From Chitinophaga filiformis (GTDB lineage Bacteria; Bacteroidota; Bacteroidia; Chitinophagales; Chitinophagaceae), in the NCBI RefSeq assembly GCF_021646545.1, contig NZ_JAKIRP010000002.1, positions 248,001 through 312,000 on the forward strand: a stretch of 64,000 nucleotides of DNA, given 5' to 3'. Below, piece by piece: positions 17,888 through 25,669 of this stretch. A model generated the notes under the pieces. The model did not search any database and was not told the origin of the DNA. It saw only the letters and a list, made by a program, of their open reading frames with translations. Within the stretch, counting starts at the first letter, position 1. Each line of letters starts with the position of its first letter. The position numbers and the translations under genes were made by a program.

Positions 17888-19792
17888 ATGGGAAAGATAA
17901 TAGGTATTGACTTAGGAACTACCAACTCATGCGTTGCTGTAATGGAAGGCAACGAACCGGTAGTAATTGCCAATGATGAAGGACGCAGAACTACGCCCTC
18001 CGTTGTGGGTTTCTTGAAGAATGGTGAGAGAAAGGTGGGTGACCCGGCAAAACGCCAGGCTATCACTAACCCTGTGAACACGATTATGTCAGTAAAACGT
18101 TTCATGGGACGCCATTTTGACGAGGTATCAAATGAAATACCTCATTGGAGCTATAAAGTTGCGCGTGGTGAAAATAACACTACCCGTATCGATATCGACG
18201 GCAGACTATATACTCCGCAGGAGATCTCTGCTATGATCCTGCAGAAAATGAAGAAAACTGCTGAAGACTACCTGGGTCAGGAAGTAACTGAAGCGGTGAT
18301 CACTGTTCCTGCTTACTTCAACGACGCTCAGCGTCAGGCTACAAAAGAAGCAGGTGAGATTGCAGGTCTGACTGTACGTCGTATCATTAACGAGCCTACT
18401 GCCGCTGCACTGGCTTATGGACTGGATAAAAAACATGCTGATAGCAAGATCGCCGTATTCGACCTTGGTGGTGGTACCTTCGATATCTCCATCCTGGAAC
18501 TGGGTGATGGCGTATTCGAAGTAAAATCTACCAACGGTGATACCCACCTGGGTGGTGACGACTTTGACAAGGTGATCATGGACTGGCTGGCCGATGAATT
18601 CAAGAAAGACGAAGCGGTTGACCTGCACAAAGATCCAATGGCATGGCAGCGTCTGAAAGAAGCAGCTGAAAAGGCAAAAATTGAACTGTCTTCTTCTCAG
18701 GAAACAGAGATCAACCTGCCTTATATCACTGCAGTAGACGGTGTACCTAAACACCTGGTAAAGAAACTGAGCCGCGCTAAATTCGAGCAACTGGCAGATG
18801 CCCTGGTGGAAAGAACACTGGAGCCTTGCCGCAAAGCCCTGAAAGATGCAGGCCTGAACACTTCTGAGATCGACGAAGTGATACTGGTAGGTGGTTCTAC
18901 CCGTATTCCAAAGATCCAGGAAGTAGTAGAGAAATTCTTCGGTAAAAAGCCAAACAGAGGTGTGAATCCGGATGAAGTAGTAGCTGTTGGTGCTGCGATC
19001 CAGGGTGGTGTACTGACCGGTGAAGTGAAAGATGTACTGCTGCTGGACGTTACCCCGCTTTCTCTGGGTATCGAAACCATGGGTGGTGTATTCACTAAAC
19101 TGATCGAATCCAACACTACTATCCCGAGCAAGAAATCTGAAACCTTCTCCACTGCTGCTGATAACCAGCCAAGTGTTGAAATTCATGTACTGCAGGGTGA
19201 ACGTCCTTTAGCTAGCCAGAACCGTACACTGGGCCGCTTTATCCTGGATGGTATTCCACCGGCTCCGCGTGGTGTACCGCAAATCGAAGTGATCTTCGAT
19301 ATCGATGCCAACGGTATCCTGCATGTAACTGCGAAAGATAAAGGCACCGGTAAAACACAGAATATCCGTATCGAAGCAGGTAGTGGTCTGAGCAAAGAAG
19401 AGATCGAAAAGATGAAGGCAGAAGCAAAAGCGAACGAATCATCCGATAAGGAACAGCGTGAAAAGATCGAAAAGCTCAACCAGGCTGACAGCCTGATCTT
19501 CCAGACTGAAAAACAGCTGAAAGAATATGGCGATAAGATCCCTGCAGATAAGAAAGGCACCATTGAAACTGCCCTGAACAAATTGAAGGAAGCACATAAG
19601 AGCGGCGATATCGCTCAGGTAGATGCAGCTGTTACAGAAATGAACAATGCATGGACCGCAGCTTCTGAAGAACTGTACAAAGCAACACAGGAAGCACAGG
19701 CTAACGGTGGTGCTACAGGTCAGGGACAGCCACAGGGAAGCGCTGCCGGCAACGAAGGTGTAACTGATGCTGAATTTGAAGAAGTGAAATAG
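17888..19792 (+). CDS. dnaK: Molecular chaperone DnaK (Hsp70)
   Basis: The ATP-driven chaperone folds and protects proteins with DnaJ and GrpE. The frame is open from 17825, but DnaK homology starts at the ATG at 17888 ([20 protein letters not shown]), giving 634 residues. The ATPase motifs [35 protein letters not shown] and [14 protein letters not shown] are intact. The substrate-binding domain follows, and the C-terminal lid ends with a Gly/Gln-rich linker and the conserved acidic tail DAEFEEVK. grpE and dnaJ are not next to it. The 270-bp upstream gap shows no CIRCE element or clear promoter match beyond CATATTTG near 17794. A strong terminator follows. Confidence 0.97.
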   Translation: MGKIIGIDLGTTNSCVAVMEGNEPVVIANDEGRRTTPSVVGFLKNGERKVGDPAKRQAITNPVNTIMSVKRFMGRHFDEVSNEIPHWSYKVARGENNTTRIDIDGRLYTPQEISAMILQKMKKTAEDYLGQEVTEAVITVPAYFNDAQRQATKEAGEIAGLTVRRIINEPTAAALAYGLDKKHADSKIAVFDLGGGTFDISILELGDGVFEVKSTNGDTHLGGDDFDKVIMDWLADEFKKDEAVDLHKDPMAWQRLKEAAEKAKIELSSSQETEINLPYITAVDGVPKHLVKKLSRAKFEQLADALVERTLEPCRKALKDAGLNTSEIDEVILVGGSTRIPKIQEVVEKFFGKKPNRGVNPDEVVAVGAAIQGGVLTGEVKDVLLLDVTPLSLGIETMGGVFTKLIESNTTIPSKKSETFSTAADNQPSVEIHVLQGERPLASQNRTLGRFILDGIPPAPRGVPQIEVIFDIDANGILHVTAKDKGTGKTQNIRIEAGSGLSKEEIEKMKAEAKANESSDKEQREKIEKLNQADSLIFQTEKQLKEYGDKIPADKKGTIETALNKLKEAHKSGDIAQVDAAVTEMNNAWTAASEELYKATQEAQANGGATGQGQPQGSAAGNEGVTDAEFEEVK

Positions 19793-19819
19793 TCATAAGC
19801 AACTTAGGGATATTTGGTA

Positions 19820-19853
19820 AGAGGGCTGGTCCAAAAGATCAGCCCTCTTTTTT
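19820..19853 (+). terminator. Terminator of dnaK
   Basis: A 12-bp stem (AGAGGGCTGGTC at 19820-19831, partner 19837-19848 with one G-T pair, loop CAAAA) is followed by TTTTTTG. Confidence 0.9.
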
Positions 19854-19877
19854 GTGCCTATTTTTATATTTTGTGTT

Positions 19878-20888
19878 ATGCAATTGACACTACACCCGTT
19901 CGAATTAAAGTTCAGACATACCTTTACCATCTCGCGTAAATCCAAAGACGTTCAGCCACTGCTGGTAGTAGCGCTGCAACAGGATGGAATCAGTGGCCTG
20001 GGAGAAACTGCTGATAACTCATATTACAATATGACCGTGCCTCGCCTGATGGACGCCATCAATGCTCACCGCGCACTGATAGAAGGGCACACCTTAACGA
20101 CTCCCGAAGCCTTCTGGGAATTGTTGTACCCCCTGTTCAAAGACAATCTCTTTGCGCTTTGTGCCATTGACCTGGCCGCACATGATCTTTATGCCAAAAA
20201 ACTAAATAAGAAACTGTATGAGGTGTGGGGGCTCGACATTTCTCACAACCCGATGACCGACTATACGATCGGTATCGATACGGTAGAAAATATGGTCAGT
20301 AAACTGAAAGAGTTTCCCTGGCCAATCTATAAGATCAAACTGGGCACACAGGACGATATTGCTATCATAAAGGAACTGCGCCGGCATACTGACGCTATCT
20401 TCCGCGTGGACGCCAATTGCGCCTGGGGAGTGGAAGAGACTTTACGTAATGCTGCTGCCTTCAAATCGCTGGGCGTGGAATTCATCGAGCAGCCTATGCC
20501 GGCTGAAGATGTGGAAGGCATGAAGAAAGTATATGCATCGTCAGCCCTGCCGCTCATTGCCGACGAGAGCTGTATTACGGAAGCAGACGTAGCGCGCTGC
20601 AATGGGCTCTTTCATGGTATCAATATCAAACTGACCAAGTGTGGGGGGATTACACCTGCGCGCAGGATGATTGATCATGCCAAACGCCTGGGCATGCAGG
20701 TGATGACCGGCAGTATGAACGAAAGCACCGTCGGTACTTCAGCGGTAGCCCACCTGCTGCCTTACCTGGACTATGTGGATATGGATGGCCCGCTGTTACT
20801 GGCCGAAGATACCGCTGATGGTGTAAAGATCGTTGACGGACGGATCATCTATGCCGACAGGCCAGGTACCGGCGCCGTATTAAAATAA
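19878..20888 (+). CDS. Dipeptide epimerase (enolase superfamily)
   Basis: The protein has 336 residues from the ATG at 19878; the upstream in-frame start at 19854 lies inside the dnaK terminator region. It belongs to the muconate-lactonizing subgroup of the enolase superfamily. The two Lys acids/bases are in YKIKLGT and INIKLTKCGG; the metal ligands fall in RVDANCAWG, FIEQPM and IADESC. The C-terminal DMDGPLLLAED carries the DxD motif that contacts the dipeptide amino group in L-Ala-D/L-Glu epimerases. Such enzymes recycle peptidoglycan dipeptides or metabolise other dipeptides; the exact substrate cannot be read from sequence. Confidence 0.88.
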   Translation: MQLTLHPFELKFRHTFTISRKSKDVQPLLVVALQQDGISGLGETADNSYYNMTVPRLMDAINAHRALIEGHTLTTPEAFWELLYPLFKDNLFALCAIDLAAHDLYAKKLNKKLYEVWGLDISHNPMTDYTIGIDTVENMVSKLKEFPWPIYKIKLGTQDDIAIIKELRRHTDAIFRVDANCAWGVEETLRNAAAFKSLGVEFIEQPMPAEDVEGMKKVYASSALPLIADESCITEADVARCNGLFHGINIKLTKCGGITPARRMIDHAKRLGMQVMTGSMNESTVGTSAVAHLLPYLDYVDMDGPLLLAEDTADGVKIVDGRIIYADRPGTGAVLK

Positions 20889-20903
20889 AACTATTACCCT
20901 CAA

Positions 20904-22229
20904 ATGTTACCCGTTATGAAAAACAGACAATTATTGTCCTTTCACGTCTTTCCGGTTCAGCAACACGATTTGCGATGCAAGCCGGCCAGATTTAAGCTGT
21001 GCATAGCCTTATTGCTGCTGTTGTCTACAACAGCCCTGCCGGTCAGCGCCCAGTTGCTGGCCCGTATCAGTGTAAAAGCAGGCGCCCGCCAATGCGTAAA
21101 TGTGCCCGTTTCCACTATAATGAAGGATGTAGTAATAGCCATACAGGATTCATTACAGTTCTTCGAAATACAGCAGGGACGCCGCACACCTGTGCCTCTT
21201 CAAGTCTCCGGGGGCTATCTCTACTGGATAATGGATGGGAAAACAGCTCCGGGAAAGATCCGCACATACGAACTGTCGAAAGGCAGTCCTGTTCCGGCCA
21301 TCGCCCGTATGCAGGCAAAAGACAGCGCCGGGGCCCTGGTGCTGGAAGAAGGAAAGCAACATCTTTTGCAGTATAATTACAACATTGTGGAACCACCTGC
21401 CGGTGTGGATACCGTGTACCGCCGCAGTGGCTTCATACATCCTTTATGGGCGCCCGATGGACAGGTCATTACCAATATACATCCGGAGGGCCACTGGCAC
21501 CATGTGGGTATCTGGAATCCTTGGACACATACGTCTTTTAAAGGGAAAGAGACTGATTTCTGGAACCTTCACAAGAAGGAGGGTACTGTCCGTTTCAAAG
21601 GCTTTATCAGTCGTACGCAGGGACCCGTATGGTGCGGTTTCCAGGCGTTGCACGATCATATCGCCTTCTCCGGCAAACAGGAAACGGTGGCTATCAATGA
21701 GGAGTGGGACGTAAAGGCATTTAACAGCGATGGCAACACCAGCCGGATCTGGGATATCGACAATACCATGAGCTGTGCCGATACTGCCGGTATCACCTTC
21801 CTGCAGTACCGTTACGGCGGTGGTTTTGGACTCCGTACGACGGCGGAGTGGAAGGCTGCCAATAGTAAAGTGCTTACATCAGAAGGTAAGACGCGCAAAG
21901 ACGCCGACAGTACCCGTGCCCGCTGGATCAAGATCACCGGCCGCACAGATAAAGGAGAAGCTGGTATTCTTGTCATGAGCCACCCTTCCAATTATGACTA
22001 TCCTCAGCCCGTACGTGTATGGCCGGAGAATAACGAAAGAGGGGAGATCATGATGAATTTCAGCCCTACCAAAATGAAACCCTGGCAACTGAAATACGGG
22101 CAAACCTACCGTCTGTGTTACAGGGTGATTGTATTCACGAACGATCTCTCAAAAGAGGAAGCGGAAGAAGCATGGGAAGCATATGCAAAGCCTCCGCAGG
22201 TTACTGTTTCCTGGAGCGCAGGTCTCTGA
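20904..22229 (+). CDS. Exported DUF6807 (PmoA-like) family protein
   Basis: The protein has 441 residues; a second start at 20916 (MKNRQLLSFHV) is equally possible. A hydrophobic segment (LCIALLLLLSTTALPVSAQ) after a long basic N-region acts as signal peptide. The core HPEGHWHHVGIWNPWTHTSF followed by a WDIDNTMSC region and RVWPENNERGE matches the DUF6807 family, often annotated PmoA, which is frequent in carbohydrate-degradation loci of Bacteroidota. The His-rich HWHH motif suggests a metal or sugar site, but no activity is established. Its last 29 bases overlap the convergent small membrane-protein gene. Confidence 0.72.
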   Translation: MLPVMKNRQLLSFHVFPVQQHDLRCKPARFKLCIALLLLLSTTALPVSAQLLARISVKAGARQCVNVPVSTIMKDVVIAIQDSLQFFEIQQGRRTPVPLQVSGGYLYWIMDGKTAPGKIRTYELSKGSPVPAIARMQAKDSAGALVLEEGKQHLLQYNYNIVEPPAGVDTVYRRSGFIHPLWAPDGQVITNIHPEGHWHHVGIWNPWTHTSFKGKETDFWNLHKKEGTVRFKGFISRTQGPVWCGFQALHDHIAFSGKQETVAINEEWDVKAFNSDGNTSRIWDIDNTMSCADTAGITFLQYRYGGGFGLRTTAEWKAANSKVLTSEGKTRKDADSTRARWIKITGRTDKGEAGILVMSHPSNYDYPQPVRVWPENNERGEIMMNFSPTKMKPWQLKYGQTYRLCYRVIVFTNDLSKEEAEEAWEAYAKPPQVTVSWSAGL

Positions 22230-22494
22230 TGTTGATAATGGCATTATAGAGCCCGAAAATGCCCATAATTATAAAAACGGCTATAACACCCCAATGACCG
22301 GTGGCGCGGTAAATATAGAGCTCTATACGCGTCAGGCGAACGTTATGCAGCTGATTGCCAGCCTCCGAGAACTGGAGAAAACGGTAAACGGCAAAACCAA
22401 AGCCGATCAGTGCAACTACAGACATCCAGATCACTGTTGTCCAGGAGGCAGGTTCCGTTTCGTTGGAAGTGGGTTGTTCAGGGTTAGTACGCAT
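22201..22494 (-). CDS. Small two-helix membrane protein
   Basis: The preferred start is the ATG at 22494 (MRTNPEQPTSNETEP, 97 residues). Starts further upstream lie inside a terminator hairpin. A polar N-terminus is followed by two membrane helices (VIWMSVVALIGFGFAVYRFL and WGVIAVFIIMGIFGLYNAII) joined by RIELYIYRATGHW, and the end is basic (NIRDLRSRKQ). I recognise no family. The 3' end overlaps the DUF6807 gene on the other strand by 29 bp. Confidence 0.6.
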   Translation of the reverse strand: MRTNPEQPTSNETEPASWTTVIWMSVVALIGFGFAVYRFLQFSEAGNQLHNVRLTRIELYIYRATGHWGVIAVFIIMGIFGLYNAIINIRDLRSRKQ

Positions 22495-22509
22495 ATCAAC
22501 AAGATACAT

Positions 22510-22558
22510 AAAAACACAACACCCTGTACGCCGACGGCGCACAGGGTGTTGTGCCTTT
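22510..22558. terminator. Strong bidirectional hairpin
   Basis: A perfect 13-bp stem (CACAACACCCTGT at 22515-22527, complement 22541-22553) encloses a GC-rich loop with its own ACGCCGACGGCGC mini-stem. On the minus strand it is followed by TTTTTATG and ends the peroxiredoxin-like gene; on the plus strand by GCCTTTTT. Confidence 0.85.
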
Positions 22559-22572
22559 TTCTGATATGTATT

Positions 22573-23211
22573 TTATATAGCTATTCCATGTGATCCCTGG
22601 TGACTTGCTTCATACACGGCAGACAGCAGATCCCTTCTTTCCAGCGATTTTTCCAGCCACAGGTCTACTGCACTGTAAACGATCTTCAGTGATGGCGTCA
22701 GTACATAAATGCCCGGCGTTGGTACATCTTCATTCACACCGGATATTCTGTCCCAGATAGGGTCGGTAGCAGAATAAAGACCCGCTTTGCCGGCAATCAG
22801 GTTGTGCTGATCCCAGATGCTGGCGAATGGCAGCTGTAATGCTGACGTGGCCTCGTCGAAATGTTGCTTTTCGTCAGTAGTTACCAGCAGCAGCTGACCG
22901 CCCATTACACGGATATCTGCGTAAATATCCTTCAGTTCTTTCAGCAGCCTGTTTCCATAACCATTCCAGTGGATGGAGTGGAAAGCGAGTACCAGCGGAC
23001 GGTCTATTACCTGTGTGATAGATTGTGGGCCCTGTACAGACTTCAAGATATCTGAAGTAGCAATAATATTTTTCTTATTTATATGGAATGCAGGTAATGT
23101 ATCTCCTGCATGTAAAGGGCTGATCGGGGTCCTGGTCTTATAGGCTTTTTTCACATTTTCAATCTCAAATTCAGGAAAAAGATCTGCGTATCTGTTGAAG
23201 TTGTTAGACAT
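22573..23211 (-). CDS. Peroxiredoxin-like (AhpC/TSA) protein lacking cysteine
   Basis: The 212-residue protein has the thioredoxin-like layout of AhpC/TSA redox proteins: LHAGDTLPAFHINKKN at the start, the strand LVLAFHSIHWNGYGNRLLKE where the active-site loop should be, LLLVTTDEKQHFDEATSAL, and TPGIYVLTPSLKIVYSAVDLWLEKSLERRD near the end. The usual peroxidatic cysteine position is occupied by HWNGYG and the whole protein contains no cysteine. It therefore cannot work as a normal peroxiredoxin and may be a binding or regulatory relative. It lies downstream of a mini-ORF with three Cys codons and a palindromic operator-like site, so sulfur or redox control of expression is likely. Confidence 0.7.
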   Translation of the reverse strand: MSNNFNRYADLFPEFEIENVKKAYKTRTPISPLHAGDTLPAFHINKKNIIATSDILKSVQGPQSITQVIDRPLVLAFHSIHWNGYGNRLLKELKDIYADIRVMGGQLLLVTTDEKQHFDEATSALQLPFASIWDQHNLIAGKAGLYSATDPIWDRISGVNEDVPTPGIYVLTPSLKIVYSAVDLWLEKSLERRDLLSAVYEASHQGSHGIAI

Positions 23212-23279
23212 AAAATAAATTTAAGGGATGGTTGGTAAACAGTGTTTAAATAAATGGTTGTAATGATTTTTATGAAACG

Positions 23280-23303
23280 GTTGCCGGCGGGCGATCCGTG
23301 GCA
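23280..23303 (-). promoter_or_regulatory. Hairpin downstream of the leader peptide
   Basis: On the minus strand TTGCC / GGCAA with an inner CGG / CCG stem forms a short GC-rich hairpin just after the mini-ORF stop. It could be one arm of an attenuation switch; no T-run follows, so termination by it alone is unlikely. Confidence 0.4.
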
Positions 23304-23311
23304 ATGAGGTA

Positions 23312-23380
23312 TCAGCTACAACAACAGACAGCAGCGGTCTTTCTGTTTTTAAACTGCGTTAATACTTTTAACTGAGGCAT
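23312..23380 (-). CDS. Putative leader peptide ending in Cys-Cys-Cys-Ser
   Basis: A 22-codon ORF runs from the ATG at 23380 to a TGA at 23312. It begins MPQLKVL, has a basic middle (FKNRK) and ends TAAVCCCS, with three consecutive TGT codons directly before the last sense codon. It lies about 33 nt downstream of the expected transcription start and 100 nt upstream of the peroxiredoxin-like gene. Known cysteine-responsive attenuators in mycobacteria use polycysteine leader ORFs of this kind. That this ORF is translated and senses Cys-tRNA is inference. Confidence 0.5.
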   Translation of the reverse strand: MPQLKVLTQFKNRKTAAVCCCS

Positions 23381-23419
23381 GTGAACTTGTGTTTTATGTG
23401 ATTGCCTGTATTGACAAAG

Positions 23420-23427
23420 CAAATATA
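23420..23427 (-). promoter_or_regulatory. -7 promoter element of the leader/peroxiredoxin-like unit
   Basis: The minus strand reads TATATTTG, a full match to TAnnTTTG. The -33 site would fall inside the neighbouring palindrome, so a protein bound there would block transcription. Confidence 0.6.
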
Positions 23428-23440
23428 GGAAGAATTTCTT

Positions 23441-23467
23441 AATACCCTACAAGTTTTGTAGGGTATT
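23441..23467. promoter_or_regulatory. Perfect palindrome overlapping the -33 region (operator candidate)
   Basis: AATACCCTACAA (23441-23452) and TTGTAGGGTATT (23456-23467) form a perfect 12-bp inverted repeat around a 3-bp centre. The position over the -33 region of the minus-strand promoter and the ATAC...GTAT dyad resemble operators of Rrf2-family (CymR/IscR-like) regulators. The regulator is not identified. Confidence 0.6.
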
Positions 23468-23518
23468 TATTAAGTGATTGATAATCATATACAATTCTTT
23501 AAAGAATTTGAAAAGTTT

Positions 23519-23526
23519 TATATTTG
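23519..23526 (+). promoter_or_regulatory. Probable -7 element of the DUF1266 lipoprotein gene
   Basis: TATATTTG matches TAnnTTTG and lies 31 bp before the ATG. The -33 position is poorly conserved. Confidence 0.45.
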
Positions 23527-23557
23527 ATGCTTCTATGTTCATCAAAACAATAGCTAC

Positions 23558-24415
23558 ATGAAAGGAATACAGTCAAATATCATCCCGGCCATCTGTTTGC
23601 TGGCTATCAGTATGGCAGGATGTAACAGTAATACTAGCAAACAGGATAAACAGGAGCAGGTAGCTGCTACCAATAATGCGACTATAATCAGGAATGATGA
23701 ACTATATCCCTTTATGCTGGCGGGCGTATACTTTATACATGGTTACGGCGGTCCCGAATCCACGTTCGACAGGTTGATCAAACCGGCAGTACAGGGTGAA
23801 CCGGGCACTGATAGTTTCTCTACATCCCTGCAGAATGCCTATACCCGATATTTTGTCTTCCCGTTCAAACCGCAGGATGATAAAGATGGTAAAGAAGCAA
23901 AAGCAACCCTGGCTGACTACTGGAACATCCACAACACCGCAGAACTGGAAAAATCACTGACCTGGTTGCTGGAAGAGGGGCATCAGGCGCAATACGCGCA
24001 ATATCGCAAGGTATTAGAAGAAAACGGTGGGGCAGGGGCAGACATCGCGGCTATCGACCTCGCAAAATATAAACTGTCAAAGACGGATATTCCGGGCATG
24101 GAGTTTATCAAAACCCATTACACAGAATTCAGTAATGGCGGTATCAAGGCATGGGATATCGCCCGTTATATTAACAACATCTGCGTGGCTTACCAGGCAG
24201 GATATCTTAACAGGGGAGAAGCCATGGTGTGGTTGAAGAAGGCGCCGCACGTGGTGCAATCGCAGTATAGCGACTGGAAAGCTTATTTCAACGATTTTCT
24301 GTTAGGGCGTCAGTTCTGGGGCGGTGCAGAGAGTGACAACGATCGTTTCAAAAGAGAAGTAGCAGGTATGCTGGAAGGGAAGTACAGCATCTATACTTAT
24401 ATGCCGGTGAAATAA
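23558..24415 (+). CDS. DUF1266-domain lipoprotein
   Basis: The 285-residue protein carries a lipoprotein signal (SMAGC, Cys22) followed by a Ser/Thr/Gln-rich linker. The C-terminal part, with AWDIARYINNICVAYQAGYL, NRGEAMVWLKKAPHVVQ and YFNDFLLGRQFWGG, matches the DUF1266 domain, found mostly in Gram-negative proteins of unknown role (for example E. coli YbeU/YbeR). It would sit in the periplasm on a membrane. It ends next to the T6SS cargo operon, from which it is separated by a bidirectional terminator, so a link to toxin immunity is possible but not shown. Confidence 0.7.
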   Translation: MKGIQSNIIPAICLLAISMAGCNSNTSKQDKQEQVAATNNATIIRNDELYPFMLAGVYFIHGYGGPESTFDRLIKPAVQGEPGTDSFSTSLQNAYTRYFVFPFKPQDDKDGKEAKATLADYWNIHNTAELEKSLTWLLEEGHQAQYAQYRKVLEENGGAGADIAAIDLAKYKLSKTDIPGMEFIKTHYTEFSNGGIKAWDIARYINNICVAYQAGYLNRGEAMVWLKKAPHVVQSQYSDWKAYFNDFLLGRQFWGGAESDNDRFKREVAGMLEGKYSIYTYMPVK

Positions 24416-24435
24416 TTTACTGTTATAATAAAATG

Positions 24436-24472
24436 AAGCGCCCGTCTCAATTACTGGGACGGGCGCTTTTCT
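24436..24472. terminator. Terminator between DUF1266 gene and T6SS cargo operon
   Basis: AAGCGCCCGTCTC (24436-24448) pairs with GGGACGGGCGCTT (24456-24468) with one wobble, followed by TTCTT. It lies between convergent genes and closes the plus-strand unit. Confidence 0.85.
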
Positions 24473-24529
24473 TCGATTTCGCTTGCCATAAATTATTTTT
24501 ATTGCTGCGGATGTGTTGGTGGCACAGTA

Positions 24530-25657
24530 TCAAATGGAATAATTATATATGGGCAGCAGGGTAGGCTGATTATCCGGTGTAATACCTTCAGGCAGCAGGC
24601 CAGCGTGCAGCATAGCATGTGTATGGATCTTCAGCGCATACAATTTTTCCAGGCAATACCGCTGTACCTCGTTCAGTTGTGATACATCAAGTACACTGCC
24701 CCGGTTCAGGAAATCCCTGAACACGATGCTTGTCAGATCTTCAGCCATGTAAGGGTACAAAGGGAAATCCATCTCCTGTTCTTCCTCTTCAAATTTTGCC
24801 TTTTGTTCTTCCAGTACCGGGAATAACCCATCCAATGCAGTCTTTAACCGCTCAGCGTCCTGCAGGTTACCTATCAGTAAAGCATCTGTTGCTGCTACAA
24901 TAATAAATGCCTGCGCCCATTGTACTTCAATGTCTTCTTCCATATCCAGCAATTCCTGCAACTGTTCCTGTTCCACCGGAAAACCGCTGATGCCATTGTA
25001 TACCGGTATATATGGCGCCAGTGATTCATCAGCTGTCAACAACTGCGTAATTTCTACCGGAAGGCTTGTCCGTTCTCCTGTCAGATAGTTGATCAGGGCC
25101 GCGCTGATCAGTGCATTTTTGACCAGGGCGGTATTCTCATTATTGCGTTGAATGATATCGAAGATCCTGCTGATCTCTTCTTTTGCCGGGAACAACACGG
25201 CGGTAAAATATATGTCAGTGGGCACCAATTCTTCGTTGTCCGTCCTATAGAAATGGTCCCTGAAGAATGATTTGAAGGCTGTAAACCCTGCATCGGGTTG
25301 CTCATCTTTCGAGCCAAAACTATACCGTACCGGCATGGTTAGTATCGGTACGGCCGACCTGATATCCATTGTATACACATATGCCAGGAAGTCTGTCAAT
25401 GTTGAAGGATACGCAAAGTCTTCCTTACATAAACTATCAAATACCTGTATAACCGGCTCGATTATCTCAAATACATTATATCCCTGTTTTACATGACTGA
25501 GCATCTCTCCAAACAGCAATGAAAGCACCTCGTCTTCCTCTTCTATATCACAAAGTGCTTCCAGTATCGGAGGTACTTCTTCTACTGAAGTGCTATAGCC
25601 TCCGGTAAAGCTGCTCCATTGTATTTGCTGTATAAGTTCTTTTGTGTTTGGATACAT
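24530..25657 (-). CDS. Probable immunity protein for the Rhs effector
   Basis: This 375-residue acidic, mostly helical protein has no signal peptide and is therefore cytoplasmic. Sequence features are helical repeats such as DIEEEDEVLSLLFGEMLSHV and TALVKNALISAALINYLTGE and an acidic stretch (KFEEEEQEMDF). I recognise no family. It is the last gene of the seven-gene cargo operon, starting 12 bp after the stop of the Rhs gene, the classic place of the cognate immunity gene. An acidic cytoplasmic partner fits a toxin that acts on nucleic acid in the cytoplasm. Function is inferred from position. Confidence 0.65.
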   Translation of the reverse strand: MYPNTKELIQQIQWSSFTGGYSTSVEEVPPILEALCDIEEEDEVLSLLFGEMLSHVKQGYNVFEIIEPVIQVFDSLCKEDFAYPSTLTDFLAYVYTMDIRSAVPILTMPVRYSFGSKDEQPDAGFTAFKSFFRDHFYRTDNEELVPTDIYFTAVLFPAKEEISRIFDIIQRNNENTALVKNALISAALINYLTGERTSLPVEITQLLTADESLAPYIPVYNGISGFPVEQEQLQELLDMEEDIEVQWAQAFIIVAATDALLIGNLQDAERLKTALDGLFPVLEEQKAKFEEEEQEMDFPLYPYMAEDLTSIVFRDFLNRGSVLDVSQLNEVQRYCLEKLYALKIHTHAMLHAGLLPEGITPDNQPTLLPIYNYSI

Positions 25658-25669
25658 AACTTGTTTTTA

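Larger units (their letters stand above)
23212..23557. promoter_or_regulatory. Divergent control region with leader peptide
   Basis: This 346-bp gap separates the minus-strand peroxiredoxin-like gene from the plus-strand DUF1266 lipoprotein gene. It holds, right to left on the minus strand, a 27-bp palindrome (23441-23467), a -7 element (23420-23427), a 22-codon mini-ORF (23312-23380) and a GC-rich hairpin (23280-23303). The plus strand has a -7 match TATATTTG at 23519-23526 for the lipoprotein gene. Confidence 0.7.

Noticed and set aside
18206..19186. 326-codon open frame on the minus strand
   Set aside because: Antisense to dnaK; composition reflects the complement of conserved dnaK codons.
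22129..22593. 154-codon plus-strand ORF
   Set aside because: Covers the end of the DUF6807 gene, the antisense of the small membrane protein and a terminator hairpin.
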